From positions 33,684,019 to 33,748,018 of the forward strand of contig CM049306.1 in the NCBI GenBank assembly GCA_026874595.1: a stretch of DNA of 64,000 nt, given 5' to 3'. The notes beneath the pieces were generated by a model. The model was not told where the DNA came from, did not search any database, and saw only the letters and a list, made by a program, of their open reading frames with translations. How positions within the stretch are numbered: position 1 is the stretch's first letter; the number at the start of each line of letters is the position of its first letter. Made by a program: the position numbers and the translations under genes. Below, one piece after another: positions 46,530-57,867 of this stretch. Source of the stretch: Sipunculus nudus. Taxonomy: Eukaryota > Annelida > Sipuncula > Golfingiida > Sipunculidae.

Positions 46530-49500
46530 TTAAAACCAACTGGAATCTACTCGGTAAACTCACCATGATGTAGTGGTAACGCTACTTTACTATTACTCAT
46601 ATCAACTGGAATCTACTCGGTAAACTCACCATGTTGTAGTGGTAACGCTACTATACTATACTCATACCAACTGGAATCTACTCGGTAAACTCACCATGAT
46701 GTAGTGGTAACGCTACTTTACTATTACTCATATCAACTGGAATCTACTCGGTAAACTCACCATGATGTAGTGGTAACGCTACTTTACAATTACTCATATC
46801 AACTGGAATCTACTCGGTAAACTCACCATGATGTAGTGGTAACGCTACTTTACAATTACTCATATCAACTGGAATCTACTCGGTTAACTCACCATGATGT
46901 AGTGGTAACGCTACTTTACAATTACTCATATCAACTGGAATCTACTCGGTAAACTCACCATGATGTAGTGGTAACGCTACTTTACAATTACTCATATCAA
47001 CTGGAATCTACTCGGTTAACTCACCATGATGTAGTGGTAACGCTACTTTACAATTACTCATATCAACTGGAATCTACTCGGTAAACTCACCATGATGTAG
47101 TGGTAACGCTACTTTACAATTACTCATATCAACTGGAATCTACTCGGTAAACTCACCATGATGTAGTGGTAACGCTACTTTACAATTACTCATATCAACT
47201 GGAATCTACTCGGTAAACTCACCATGATGTAGTGGTAACGCTACTTTACTATTACTCATATCAACTGGAATCTACTCGGTAAACTCACCATGATGTAGTG
47301 GTAACGCTACTTTACTATTACTCATATCAACTGGAATCTACTCGGTAAACTCACCATGATGTAGTGGTAACGCTACTTTACTATTACTCATATCAACTGG
47401 AATCTACTCGGTAAACTCACCATGATGTAGGTACATTCACAGCATTGTCTGTGTTTAAAACCATCATATTATGTTTGCTGATCAGGTTTACTATACTATA
47501 TTAAAACCAACTGGAATCTACTCGGTAAACTCACCATGATGTAGTGGTAACGCTACTTTACAATTACTCATATCAACTGGAATCTACTCGGTAAACTCAC
47601 CATGATGTAGTGGTAACGCTACTTAACTATTACTCATACCAACTGGAATCTACTCGGTAAACTCAACATGATGTAGTGGTAACGCTACTTTACAATTACT
47701 CATACCAACTGGAATCTACTCGGTAAACTCACCATGATGTAGTGGTAACGCTACTTTACAATTACTCATATCAACTGGAATCTACTCGGTAAACTCACCA
47801 TGATGTAGTGGTAACGCTACTTTACTATTACTCATATCAACTGGAATCTACTCGGTAAACTCACCATGATGTAGTGGTAACGCTACTTTACTATTACTCA
47901 TACCAACTGGAATCTACTCGGTAAACTCACCATGATGTAGTGGTAACGCTACTTTACTATTACTCATATCAACTGGAATCTACTCGGTAAACTCATCATG
48001 ATGTAGTGGTAACGCTACTTTACTATTACTCATATCAACTGGAATCTACTCGGTAAACTCACCATGATGTAGTGGTAACGCTACTTTACAATTACTCATA
48101 TCAACTGGAATCTACTCGGTAAACTCACCATGATGTAGGTACATTCACAGCATTGTCTGTGTTTAAAACCATCATATTATGTTTGCTGATCAGGTTTACT
48201 ATACTATATTAAAACCAACTGGAATCTACTCGGTAAACTCACCATGATGTAGTGGTAACGCTACTTTACTATTACTCATATCAACTGGAATCTACTCGTT
48301 AAACTCACCATGATGTAGTGGTAACGCTACTTAACTATTACTCATACCAACTGGAATCTACTCGGTAAACTCACCATGATGTAGTGGTAACGCTACTATA
48401 CTATACTCATACCAACTGGAATCTACTCAGTAAACTCACCATGATGTAGTGGTAACGCTACTATACTATACTCATACCAACTGGAATCTTACTCGGTAAA
48501 CTCACCATGATGTAGTGGTAACGCTACTATACTATACTCATACCAACTGGAATCTACTCGGTAAACTCACCATGATGTAGTGGTAACGCTACTATACTAT
48601 ACTCATACCAACTGGAATCTACTCGGTAAACTCACCATGATGTAGTGGTAACGCTACTTTACTATTACTCATATCAACTGGAATCTACTCGGTAAACTCA
48701 CCATGATGTAGGTACATTCACAGCATTGTCTGTGTTTAAAACCATCATATTATGTTTGCTGATCAGGTTTACTATACTATATTAAAACCAACTGGAATCT
48801 ACTCGGTAAACTCACCATGATGTAGTGGTAACGCTACTTTACAATTACTCATATCAACTGGAATCTACTCGGTAAACTCACCATGATGTAGTGGTAACGC
48901 TACTTAACTATTACTCATACCAACTGGAATCTACTCGGTAAACTCAACATGATGTAGTGGTAACGCTACTTTACAATTACTCATACCAACTGGAATCTAC
49001 TCGGTAAACTCACCATGATGTAGTGGTAACGCTACTTTACAATTACTCATATCAACTGGAATCTACTCGGTAAACTCACCATGATGTAGTGGTAACGCTA
49101 CTTTACTATTACTCATATCAACTGGAATCTACTCGGTAAACTCACCATGATGTAGTGGTAACGCTACTTTACTATTACTCATACCAACTGGAATCTACTC
49201 GGTAAACTCACCATGATGTAGTGGTAACGCTACTTTACTATTACTCATATCAACTGGAATCTACTCGGTAAACTCATCATGATGTAGTGGTAACGCTACT
49301 TTACTATTACTCATATCAACTGGAATCTACTCGGTAAACTCACCATGATGTAGTGGTAACGCTACTTTACAATTACTCATATCAACTGGAATCTACTCGG
49401 TAAACTCACCATGATGTAGGTACATTCACAGCATTGTCTGTGTTTAAAACCATCATATTATGTTTGCTGATCAGGTTTACTATACTATATTAAAACCAAC

Positions 49501-50193
49501 TGGAATCTACTCGGTAAACTCACCATGATGTAGTGGTAACGCTACTTTACTATTACTCATATCAACTGGAATCTACTCGTTAAACTCACCATGATGTAGT
49601 GGTAACGCTACTTAACTATTACTCATACCAACTGGAATCTACTCGGTAAACTCACCATGATGTAGTGGTAACGCTACTATACTATACTCATACCAACTGG
49701 AATCTACTCGGTAAACTCACCATGATGTAGTGGTAACGCTACTATACTATACTCATACCAACTGGAATCTTACTCGGTAAACTCACCATGATGTAGTGGT
49801 AACGCTACTATACTATACTCATACCAACTGGAATCTACTCGGTAAACTCACCATGATGTAGTGGTAACGCTACTATACTATACTCATACCAACTGGAATC
49901 TACTCGGTAAACTCACCATGATGTAGTGGTAACGCTACTTTACTATTACTCATACCAACTGGAATCTACTCTGTAAACTCACCATGATGTAGTGGTAACG
50001 CTACTTTACTATTCCTCATACCAACTGGAATCTACTCGGTAAACTCACCATGATGTAGTGGTAACGCTACTTTACTATTACTCATATCAACTGGAATCTA
50101 CTCGGTAAACTCACCATGATGTAGTGGTAACGCTACTTTACTATTACTCATACCAACTGGAATCTACTCGGTAAACTCACCATGATGTAGTGG
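46530..50193. repeat. 66-bp satellite array with higher-order structure (about 54 units)
   Basis: The unit of 66 bp (65 bp in a variant with CTACTATACTATACTCAT) contains CAACTGGAATCTACTCGGTA, ACTCACCATGATG and GTAGTGGTAACGCTAC. Four internal spacers of about 76 bp begin GTACATTCACAGCATTGTCT at 47431, 48139, 48712 and 49420. A fifth copy of the spacer at 46458 is part of the PLE reading frame. Spacings of 708, 573 and 708 bp show a 1,281-bp higher-order unit duplicated in tandem (47431-48711 and 48712-49992). The two copies share private variants such as CTCGTTAAACTC, ACTCAACATG, ACTCATCATG and GGAATCTTACTC. The array shows almost no decay, so it is young or actively homogenised. Confidence 0.95.
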
Positions 50194-51289
50194 TATTTCA
50201 TACGTAATCAGAACAAGGTCAGATATGAAAACATTGTTATTATACAATAATATTGATATTAATTGCAATGTAACCTGTAATTTTCGGATGAATAATCCAG
50301 TAAAGGCCCTAATATTTATCGGAGGAGTTGTAAACGGAAAGCTGAGAGATAACTGTCGGTTATTAAGGTAAAACTAATAAATATTCTAACATAATCACAA
50401 CATTTTCATGAAATAAATCGCATCTTCATTACACCATCACAAGACCTACTGCAACAAGCCTGCCCATAATACCCCGGCTAAAGGTGTTGTAAGAACAATA
50501 GGTGTCTAGTATATATTATATACTTAGCACGTAAAGTAGCTTAATATGGTCTTCGGGGAGAGCTTACCACACCAACTAGGCGGAGTAGGACCATTTAACA
50601 GAGCCACAGTCAGCGAGTCTTCAGCGACTGCAGCTGAAAGCAAAGTTTATGCCTTCAAATACGGCGTCGTAAACACTGAAAGTTGGCTCTCTGTACACTC
50701 TCGACTGAAATGAGCGCAGTTGCGGAAATTTGATAATTCCCTGGGCATCAACAGTTTCTGTGAAAGTAACAACGCTACCAGACTGAAACGATGATAGCAA
50801 ATCTAAACATCACCTGGCCTGGGTACCTAAACGACATATATTGCTTTAAGTAAAATCTGCAGGTTTCCTGCCTTTTTAAAGCCTGTAGTCATGACTTTTT
50901 ATAACTTGATAGAAAACGTGACGTTTCTTAATTAGATGAACTCCTGACATTTAACCTCTTCATAATTAGTACTTTTGTTTTTATCTTTTTTTATTATCGT
51001 AAATGACATCGTTGAACAGAATGTATGACTTACATATTAAGCTTTCGAAATTAAATCCTTCAGTAAGCGATTTTTTCAATCTTAGATTGCAACAAAATAT
51101 AAATGATCAGTTCGATAAGTTCCAGTGATCATCGGGTAACAGGTTATGTGGTAGACAATGGTAATAATATATACCCAAGTTCAAGCTATTTTACATTCGT
51201 CAAACTATGGTGGATTTATTGAAATACTTCTATTTTTATAAATTAAGATTTTATCGGTACCACGAATAGAAGACAAGATAAGAACTGAG
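50194..51289. other. Unique sequence between the two satellite fields
   Basis: It is GC-richer at 50540-50720 (see the small open frame) and otherwise AT-rich. I looked for PLE reverse transcriptase on the minus strand and did not find it. Confidence 0.4.
50546..50713 (+). CDS. Small open frame with good start context, unknown
   Basis: The 55-codon frame begins TTAATATGG (A at -3, G at +4). Its composition is protein-like and its G+C is above the surroundings (for example MVFGESLPHQLGGVGPFNRA and KVYAFKYGVVNTESW). It ends at a TGA. It could be a small peptide gene or a first exon for a gene running right into 53-56 kb, but no junction is demonstrable. Confidence 0.2.
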   Translation: MVFGESLPHQLGGVGPFNRATVSESSATAAESKVYAFKYGVVNTESWLSVHSRLK

Positions 51290-52640
51290 GATAAAGACCG
51301 AGGATAACAAACGAGGTTTAAGAACAAGGATAAAGGAAGAGGATACAGAACATGGTTAAAGAACGAGGATAAAGAACGAGGATACAGAAAGAAGATAAAG
51401 AATGAGGATAATAAACGAGGTTAAAGAACGAGGATAAAGAACGAGGACAAAGAAAGAGGATAAAGAATTATGTTAAAGAACGATGTTAAAGAACGAGGAT
51501 AAAGAACGAGGTTGAAGAAAGAGGATAATGCATCGTTCTATTAAAAAACGAGGATAACGAACAAGGATAAAGGAAGAGGATACAGAATGAGGATTAAGAA
51601 TGAGGATAAAGATCCAGATTAAAGAACGAAGATAAATGACGAAGATGAAGAACTGAATAAAGGACGAGGATCAAGAACAATCTTAAAGAACGATGATGCA
51701 GAACGAGGATAAAGAACGAGGTCAAAGTACGAGGATAAAGAACGAGGTTAAAGAACGATGTTGAAGAAAGAGGATAATGCATCGTTCTATTAAAAAAACG
51801 AGGATAACGAACAAGGATAAAGGAAGAGGATACAGAATGAGGATAAAGAATGAGGATAAAGATCCAGATTAAAGAACGAGGATAAATGACGAAGATGAAG
51901 AACTGAATAAAGGACGAGGATCAAGAACAATCTTAAAGAACGATGATGCAGAACGAGAGTAAAGAACGAGGTCAAAGTACGAGGATAAAGAACGAGTATA
52001 TAGGACAAAGATAAAGAACGAGGATAAAGGACGAGGATAAAGAACGAGGATAAAGAAAATGGATAAGGAACAATGTTAAGGAACGATGTTAAAGAACGAG
52101 GATAAAGAACGAGATTAAAGAACGAACGAGATTGAAGAACGAAGATGATGCACGATGTTAAAGAACGATCATAAAGAGAGCATAAAGAACATTGTTAAAG
52201 AACGATGTTAAAGAACGAGAATAAAGAACGATGATAACGAACGAGGATAGAGGACGAGGATAAAGGACGAAAATAAAGAAAGAGGTAAAAGAACAATGTT
52301 AAAGAACGATGTTAAAGAACGAGGATAAGGAACAAGGATAAAGAACGAGGATAAAGGACGAGGATGAAGAACGAGATCCATACCCTTTTGACGCTTCGGA
52401 AATCATTTGACCTTCCAAAGTTTTGACCGGACTCTCCAATTCTTTCAGTCGAAACCCAGTCTCGTTAATAAAGATAAGGATACAGGAAAATCCTCGTTAA
52501 AGAACGAGGATAAAGGACGAGGATAAAGAAAGAAAATAAAGAAAGAGGTAAAAGAACAATGTTAAAGAACGATGTTAAAGAACGAGGATAAGGAACGAGG
52601 ATAAAGAACGAGGATAAAGGACGAGGATGAGGGGCGAGAT
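51290..52640. repeat. 13-bp minisatellite field (GAGGATAAAGAAC) with longer internal duplications
   Basis: Imperfect copies of GAGGATAAAGAAC and variants fill 1.3 kb. Larger duplications are superposed: a block with GAGGATAATGCATCGTTCTA at 51521 recurs at 51770 (249 bp), and a block ending CCATACCCTTTTGACGCTTC at about 52379 recurs at about 52642 (263 bp). Because 13 is not a multiple of three, the Leu/Phe-rich minus-strand frames it generates are artefacts. Confidence 0.9.
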
Positions 52641-52641
52641 C

Positions 52642-52771
52642 CATACCCTTTTGACGCTTCGAAATTCAATTGATTCTCCAAAGTTTTGACCGGACTCTCC
52701 AATTCTTTCAGTTGAAACCTAGTCTCGTTAATACTTCGCAGTTTTTGTGCCAGAGACCAGGAATAAACCAA
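52642..52771 (-). other. Coding-like segment beside the minisatellite, duplicated at 52379-52475
   Basis: The minus strand reads a helical, charged run (SLAQKLRSINETRFQLKELE, then SPVKTLENQL and ASKGYGSR). A diverged copy of its second half is at 52379-52475. It lies just downstream, on that strand, of the CTGATGA/GAAAC hairpin. It could be a piece of the 5' end of the PLE whose 3' end is at 46 kb, or of an unrelated gene. This is not established. Confidence 0.25.
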
Positions 52772-52811
52772 ATTATTACCTATCTTTACATTTACTTTGG
52801 ATTATTTGCTT

Positions 52812-52847
52812 CTGATGAGTTTCGATAAGTTTTCTCAGGATCGAAAC
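52812..52847 (+). ncRNA. CTGATGA + hairpin + GAAAC motif, hammerhead-like but not canonical
   Basis: CTGATGA (52812-52818) is followed directly by GTTTCGAT (52819-52826), a 13-nt loop, and the perfect complement ATCGAAAC (52840-52847). CUGAUGA and GAAAC are the two core strands of hammerhead ribozymes, which occur in PLE terminal regions. Here the GAAA is part of the stem, so the classic fold is not met. Confidence 0.25.
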
Positions 52848-53149
52848 ATGTTACAAAGGTGAACTTGACATTGTGTAGTCATGTGTCTACTACTTCACAT
52901 ATTACCTTTAAATTAGAAAATTGTATTCCGAATAATAATAACTCAGAAAACATAAACAATAAAGAGGCACATTTCTTTTCATAAATGTGCATAAGAGATT
53001 CTTAACTGACATCATAACTTTTATTATTTTTGAATATACATATATTTTCCCTCACAAGGCAAGCATATATAAACGTTCATCTTGATAACATTATCATAAC
53101 AACAAACAGCTGAATTTATTTATAAATATGAGGTTCTTTTATTTGCATC

Positions 53150-53150
53150 A

Positions 53151-53205
<55 letters not shown>

Positions 53206-53216
53206 TATATATATAA
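53150..53216. repeat. (TA)n microsatellite
   Basis: About 65 bp of TA dinucleotides with small interruptions at the right end. Confidence 0.9.
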
Positions 53217-53297
53217 TTTTTCCATGTTATATTCCTTTCCCGTTTAAAGTAAGACAATATACGTGATTGTCCTCTGGTTTCCTTAGTGTTTTTTTAG

Positions 53298-53473
53298 TCC
53301 TAACGGAAAATTACGTTCGGCCATTCAAGATATTTTGCAAGATGTTAAAGGCAATACTGTTTATTGCATTGCTTCTCTCTTATCCTAAAGATCAAACGTA
53401 CAGGGGAGCTTTTCTCGCATATCCGTCGGGGATTCTATTTATCGAGTTATTTTGCTGGTTTTATTATCGGCAG
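53298..53473 (+). CDS. Possible exon encoding membrane segments, unknown
   Basis: A GTTTTTTTAG acceptor is followed by a phase-1 frame of 176 bp ending at a GGCAG|GTACAG donor in phase 0. The encoded residues include a basic start (VRPFKIFCKMLK), a hydrophobic run (AILFIALLLSYP), a polar turn (KDQTYRG) and a second hydrophobic run (AYPSGILFIELFCWFYY), as in a multi-span membrane protein. Its end phase does not fit the start of the exon at 54280, so it is either a different gene, joined through an unseen exon, or chance. Confidence 0.25.
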
Positions 53474-54279
53474 GTACAGGCATCACTGTGCTTCTTCAAA
53501 GGACATTTAAATACCAAGGTTAAAGCTCAGGTAATGACATATGATGAAAGTGCTTTTAAAATGACCCTGCAGAGCAACAAATTACAATCAAATAATGTGT
53601 CACGAATGGTTTATTTATGTAACAGTTTGAAGGCAGTACTTACTCGAGGAAGATGACATTAGATAATGATTTGAGGAAAGTTCAAAAGGTTTAATCCTGA
53701 ACCCTGCTTACATTTAATACTTTGTCTAAACTTCCAAAACTTACGTTTAAAACTTCAATTGAAAAAAGTGCACATTGAAACCTTTTAATTTATTTATTGG
53801 AAACAGATAGTGATATGAATATAAGACCTAATATTCAAGCATGTTACTATTTTAATTGTTTGTTTTCAACATACTATTTTGTTGAATTCGACATGATATT
53901 CAGTTGGAAAATTGGTAAACATCTTGGCGCGTCCATTAAAGTATTGTTTGGACAAATACCAACGAAAGCACAAGAACATGCAATATGTCAAAGATCTTAA
54001 AATTCAGAATATATACAAAATGCTGATTCCTTTCAAAAAGCTTCCATGCAAAGTTTGTGTAATATTACAATGTAAAGACATGCTTGCATTAGAATGTAAG
54101 ATATGAACAAATTTAAAAAGTAAGCTCTATATAAAATGAAAAAAAATCCCATTTAAATAAGCCTAAAATTATAACGCATATTGAATAATGTGTGGGATCA
54201 TTTTATTTACCAAAGTAAGTTTATTGTGTATAATGATTTGCAATAGTTTGAGATGTCTTGATTTTTCTTTTATGGACAG

Positions 54280-54474
54280 CTCAACCATATATCATAAAAT
54301 GGCTCATGAAACAGAGAAGAAAGCCGTCAAGGGAGGAGTAGCCAGCTTCTCGATTTCATCCCGGGCCTCGGCGAAACCTACTCCAAGGGCTGATCCCGAC
54401 AAATACATTGCCGATATATTACCAGTAACAACTGAGCCATCTCATGTCGTACCGTATGGCCAAACTGTACCTAT
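54280..54474 (+). CDS. Candidate internal exon of an unknown host gene
   Basis: A pyrimidine-rich tract ending TATGGACAG is followed by 195 bp of open frame and a GTATGAGT donor, phase 2 at both ends. G+C is clearly above the AT-rich flanks, and the residues are typical of a soluble protein: a basic, Ser/Ala-rich stretch (KKAVKGGVASFSISSRASAK), then DPDKYIADILPVTTEPSHVV. An ATGG within it (AAAATGGCTCATG) could serve as a start. A weaker alternative donor at 54467 would end the exon in phase 0 and allow direct joining to the exon at 55624. The function is unknown to me. Confidence 0.42.
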
Positions 54475-55623
54475 GTATGAGTATTATTGCGTGTTGTGTT
54501 TATTATTGCGTGTTCTGTTAATAACGAAGTTTTCACCATATTTCGCGTGCATGGGCAAGCTCGCAAACTGTTTTAGCAAATGTGCTTCCCATGATTTTTT
54601 ATTTATCGTTAGGGTTAATTAGTACACATGTCTAGTCAGCGAATTCAATAATTACACTGAGGTTTCTGTCTCTCGTAATTATTTTTATGCAAAAGAGGCT
54701 TTGTAATGGAGAGGTTCGAGAATATTATTTAAGTGGTATCATTAAATCAAATGAGTTTGAAAAAAGTTCACAGTACATTTAAGGAGAAGTTCCGTTTGAA
54801 ATTTAAATGGGGAAATTCCACCCATTCCTAATTGTATTTCTTGAATTTTGGTAGGGTATATTCAGTAACATCAATTGAAACTTACATTTCCACATATCAT
54901 CATGGTCAATCGATTCCACGTGAAACACCCACTCTTATTGGTCATTACTGGTCTCTGTATAATAGGATGTTCTTTGTACTGACACAAGAGAGAGTAATTA
55001 AATGACACTAGCCATTTTGTGTAATAATCAGTCCTATGTTTATTCCAAGCCGATTCATACAAAGGTACGTTGTCTTGAGCCTATTCTCAGTTACCAGTAC
55101 ATTGTTTGTCACACTCTTTATATTATTGATGCCGAAAAGAATAGCGGGTCCAGTTAATAAGTGCAGGAGAACAATGCACAATTTTACTTTATTACACTCA
55201 TTTAGTTTGTGCACTATTAGTCAAAGTATGATTCAGCGGCGTGAAAAAGCCTTGAAAATCAATGCCAATAACTTAGGTTTCATCGTAACATTCTAGCATT
55301 CTACTATTTAAAAAAATACCCTCCACTGAAAATATAGTGTCTGTAACAAAAGATTTGTTCGTAACAACACTTCAAATGAAAATCTAAGTAATGTGGATAA
55401 TCCGTCTGTCAATGTGCACTGAACATGCATCCCTTTGAACTCAATATAGTGAAGCATTGTAAGCCTGTTCCGTTATTTAAAAAATACTAAGCTTTCAAGC
55501 TGAACCAGAATTCAGCCTATCTGAGGTATTGGAGTTATCCGTATTATACAATTTAGCCATTTCAGATACCCAGTTTCTGTATGCAAATTTTTCGACATTA
55601 ATGAATGGCCACTCATATTACAG

Positions 55624-55833
55624 GTTCCAGTTTCAAATTACCGCGCCTTGTTGTGTAATCTTACCCATCATTCAGAGATGCATATTCTTGACAAAGACGC
55701 TATGGCACTGCGGAATGCCAGATTCCATCACTCAATAAAAAAACTGAAATATGAGAAATATGTTCACGTTTTTTGTCAGCGTGGAAACTGGGTGCCACCG
55801 AAATATATAAACTTTGGTCAGGTTGGCGAATAA
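55624..55833 (+). CDS. Candidate terminal exon of the same unknown gene
   Basis: An ATATTACAG acceptor opens a frame of 69 codons ending TAA at 55831-55833. The composition is protein-like, with a basic region and aromatic tail (HHSIKKLKYEKYVHVFCQRG, then NWVPPKYINFGQ). Reading continues without a stop from exactly the acceptor in phase 0. Joined to the exon at 54280 it needs either the alternative donor at 54467 or an intervening exon. There is no signal peptide or membrane span; a cytoplasmic protein is likely. I do not recognise the family. Confidence 0.42.
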   Translation, partial: VPVSNYRALLCNLTHHSEMHILDKDAMALRNARFHHSIKKLKYEKYVHVFCQRGNWVPPKYINFGQVGE

Positions 55834-56272
55834 AGCTCTGGAGATGGACAGCATGCCTGTGACGTAATGAGTAGTTTTATAGTTTGTTGATAACAGAGAG
55901 GTTCATTTAGAAACAGTTGACAGGGGCAAACAATATGGGATCACGGACGGAATAAGACTCTATAGAAACGGTTGCGTTCCTAGTTCTTGATCTTATAGAC
56001 CACAAATGGGACTCATTCACAACCCTGGGAGCCTGAAGTGCCTTCATTTCTGTGGTGGCATCGCGGCATCCGCTGCCCGACAGGGCCCTAGATATCAGCA
56101 TCGGGCCGCCAGAAGAAAAATCTGGCTCGGCTGAGATACCCCGGAAACGAATCAAATTCTTAAAACATTCGGGACATCTTGTGTTGAATGTCACTGTTTA
56201 ATACCTCACCCGAGTTGTAATATTACGCTTCCAAGGGAACTGTGCTCTGCTCCGTGCAGGGGCGTCAATATA

Positions 56273-56317
56273 GGGGGGGGGGGGATGGGGGTACTTTTGG
56301 CAAGGGGGGGGGGGGGA
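56273..56317. repeat. Two G tracts, about 11-12 bp each
   Basis: G runs near 56273-56284 and 56305-56316 are separated by a GGGGGTACTTTTGG spacer. Confidence 0.8.
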
Positions 56318-56377
56318 TGGCCAATGTAATCAACCCCCCACTTTTCAGAGAATAATATTATAATACTGCAAATGAAA

Positions 56378-56669
56378 TATTTTTAATATACTTAATTATA
56401 TTTCAAATAATTATAATATTATAATAGAAAATAAGTTATTTTGTGAATTCTAAGCAAGGTTTAGATATAACATCTATATATATACGGTTTTAATATATAT
56501 ATTTATAAATTTATACTTATTTTTAATATACTTAATTATATTTCAAATAATTATAATATTATAATAGAAAATAAGTTATTTTGTGAATTCTAAGCAAGGT
56601 TTAGATATAACATCTATTAGTAAATGGATTCAAAGTTTTTATAAATTTATAAATATATATATTAAAACC

Positions 56670-56680
<11 letters not shown>
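56378..56680. repeat. Nested 100-bp direct duplication and 41-bp inverted repeat
   Basis: Positions 56378-56477 are repeated without a mismatch at 56518-56617 (offset 140 bp). Positions 56475-56515 are repeated in perfect inverted orientation at 56640-56680 (41 bp each, core ACGGTTTTAATATATA). The second direct copy lies inside the inverted arms. A (TA)n tract follows immediately. Confidence 0.9.
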
Positions 56681-56733
<53 letters not shown>

Positions 56734-56805
56734 GAATATGTCACTCAGAGACGCTGAAAAAGTAATATATTAAATGTATATATATATATAAATAAATATA
56801 TATAT

Positions 56806-56836
<31 letters not shown>

Positions 56837-56837
56837 G
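56673..56837. repeat. Two (TA)n microsatellites
   Basis: TA tracts run from about 56673 to 56730 and from about 56777 to 56837, the second with AAATAAA interruptions. Confidence 0.85.
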
Positions 56838-57867
56838 ATATAGATACTAAGTCATCCCCCCCCACCGTGGAAGAATAATTGACACCACTGGCTCCGTGAC
56901 AACAGATACAGTTTAAGAGCTTGCGTTTATAAACAATGAAGCCATAAAGCCACACAAAGCCAGTGATATGATATAAGTAAAGATAACATATAACTTATGA
57001 CGGGATCTTTAACGTTAATAGCCTTGTTTTTGAGGAAATATGATAATGGAATATATTGTGGTTGCCTTTTTGTTCGCGTGGGTTTAAAATTCGCGATATC
57101 CGTAAAAGGGAAATTACCGTGAAAATATCACCTTCGTGAATATAAGGCCCCATCATGGAAAGCAAATTGACAGGTAAAGGATAAATAGATAAAAGTAACA
57201 TATCTTATTTTTTTAGAGATTTAAAAGGGGAGTATAAATTATGTCAGATCTTTCCAGTTATCTTAAATTAAATTAAATATAAAATCCAGCTCGTTCGGAT
57301 TTCTCTTAGATCCCCGTCCAATTAGTATGATTTATCGGGCCATTACGTGAATTTGATAACCTGAAGTCATATTGTCCTACTCTACTTTGTGTATGTGTTT
57401 AATGCGAAGAGACCGCGAAAATGGAATCCTCGCGAAACACTGAAACATCAGAAATCGCGAAACATTAACCCTGCGAATGTGAAGCGATCTACAGTACCTA
57501 TGGACTGTCTTCAATAAATTCAATGCGACAGGCGTAAACACAATATAAACGGTTAAATTACTGATCAGGGCCCCTTTATAAACTAAACGGGTTTCAACAT
57601 TTCTTTTTTCTTCAGACTAGTAATATCATTCGCGAAATACTGTATTTTGATTTCCTATAGGGGAGGCATTTTTTTTATTTAACTTTTTATAGTTTCGCAA
57701 AGGATTCATTTTCGCGATCTTTCCAGGCAGAAAATACAAACAGTATATCTTCTATCAGAAAATAAAGTGTGAAGTCGACATTTAATTGCTGAAGTTACCA
57801 AAAATCTTATACAGGGTTATGTAACCATTACATGTGTGATACATCTTCATTCTACCAGGTCTGCAAG

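Noticed and set aside
46530-50193. CRISPR array
   Set aside because: Units are contiguous 66-bp repeats without unique spacers, in clearly eukaryotic DNA; the internal spacers are identical to one another and derive from a PLE.
46530-50193. Tandem tRNA genes (GTAGTGGTAACGC resembles a tRNA D-arm)
   Set aside because: There is no B box or acceptor stem at the right distance, so the unit is not a tRNA gene.
51594-52008. Leu/Phe-rich minus-strand frames with protein-level repeats
   Set aside because: They are produced by the 13-bp minisatellite; the unit length is not a multiple of three and the frames break repeatedly.
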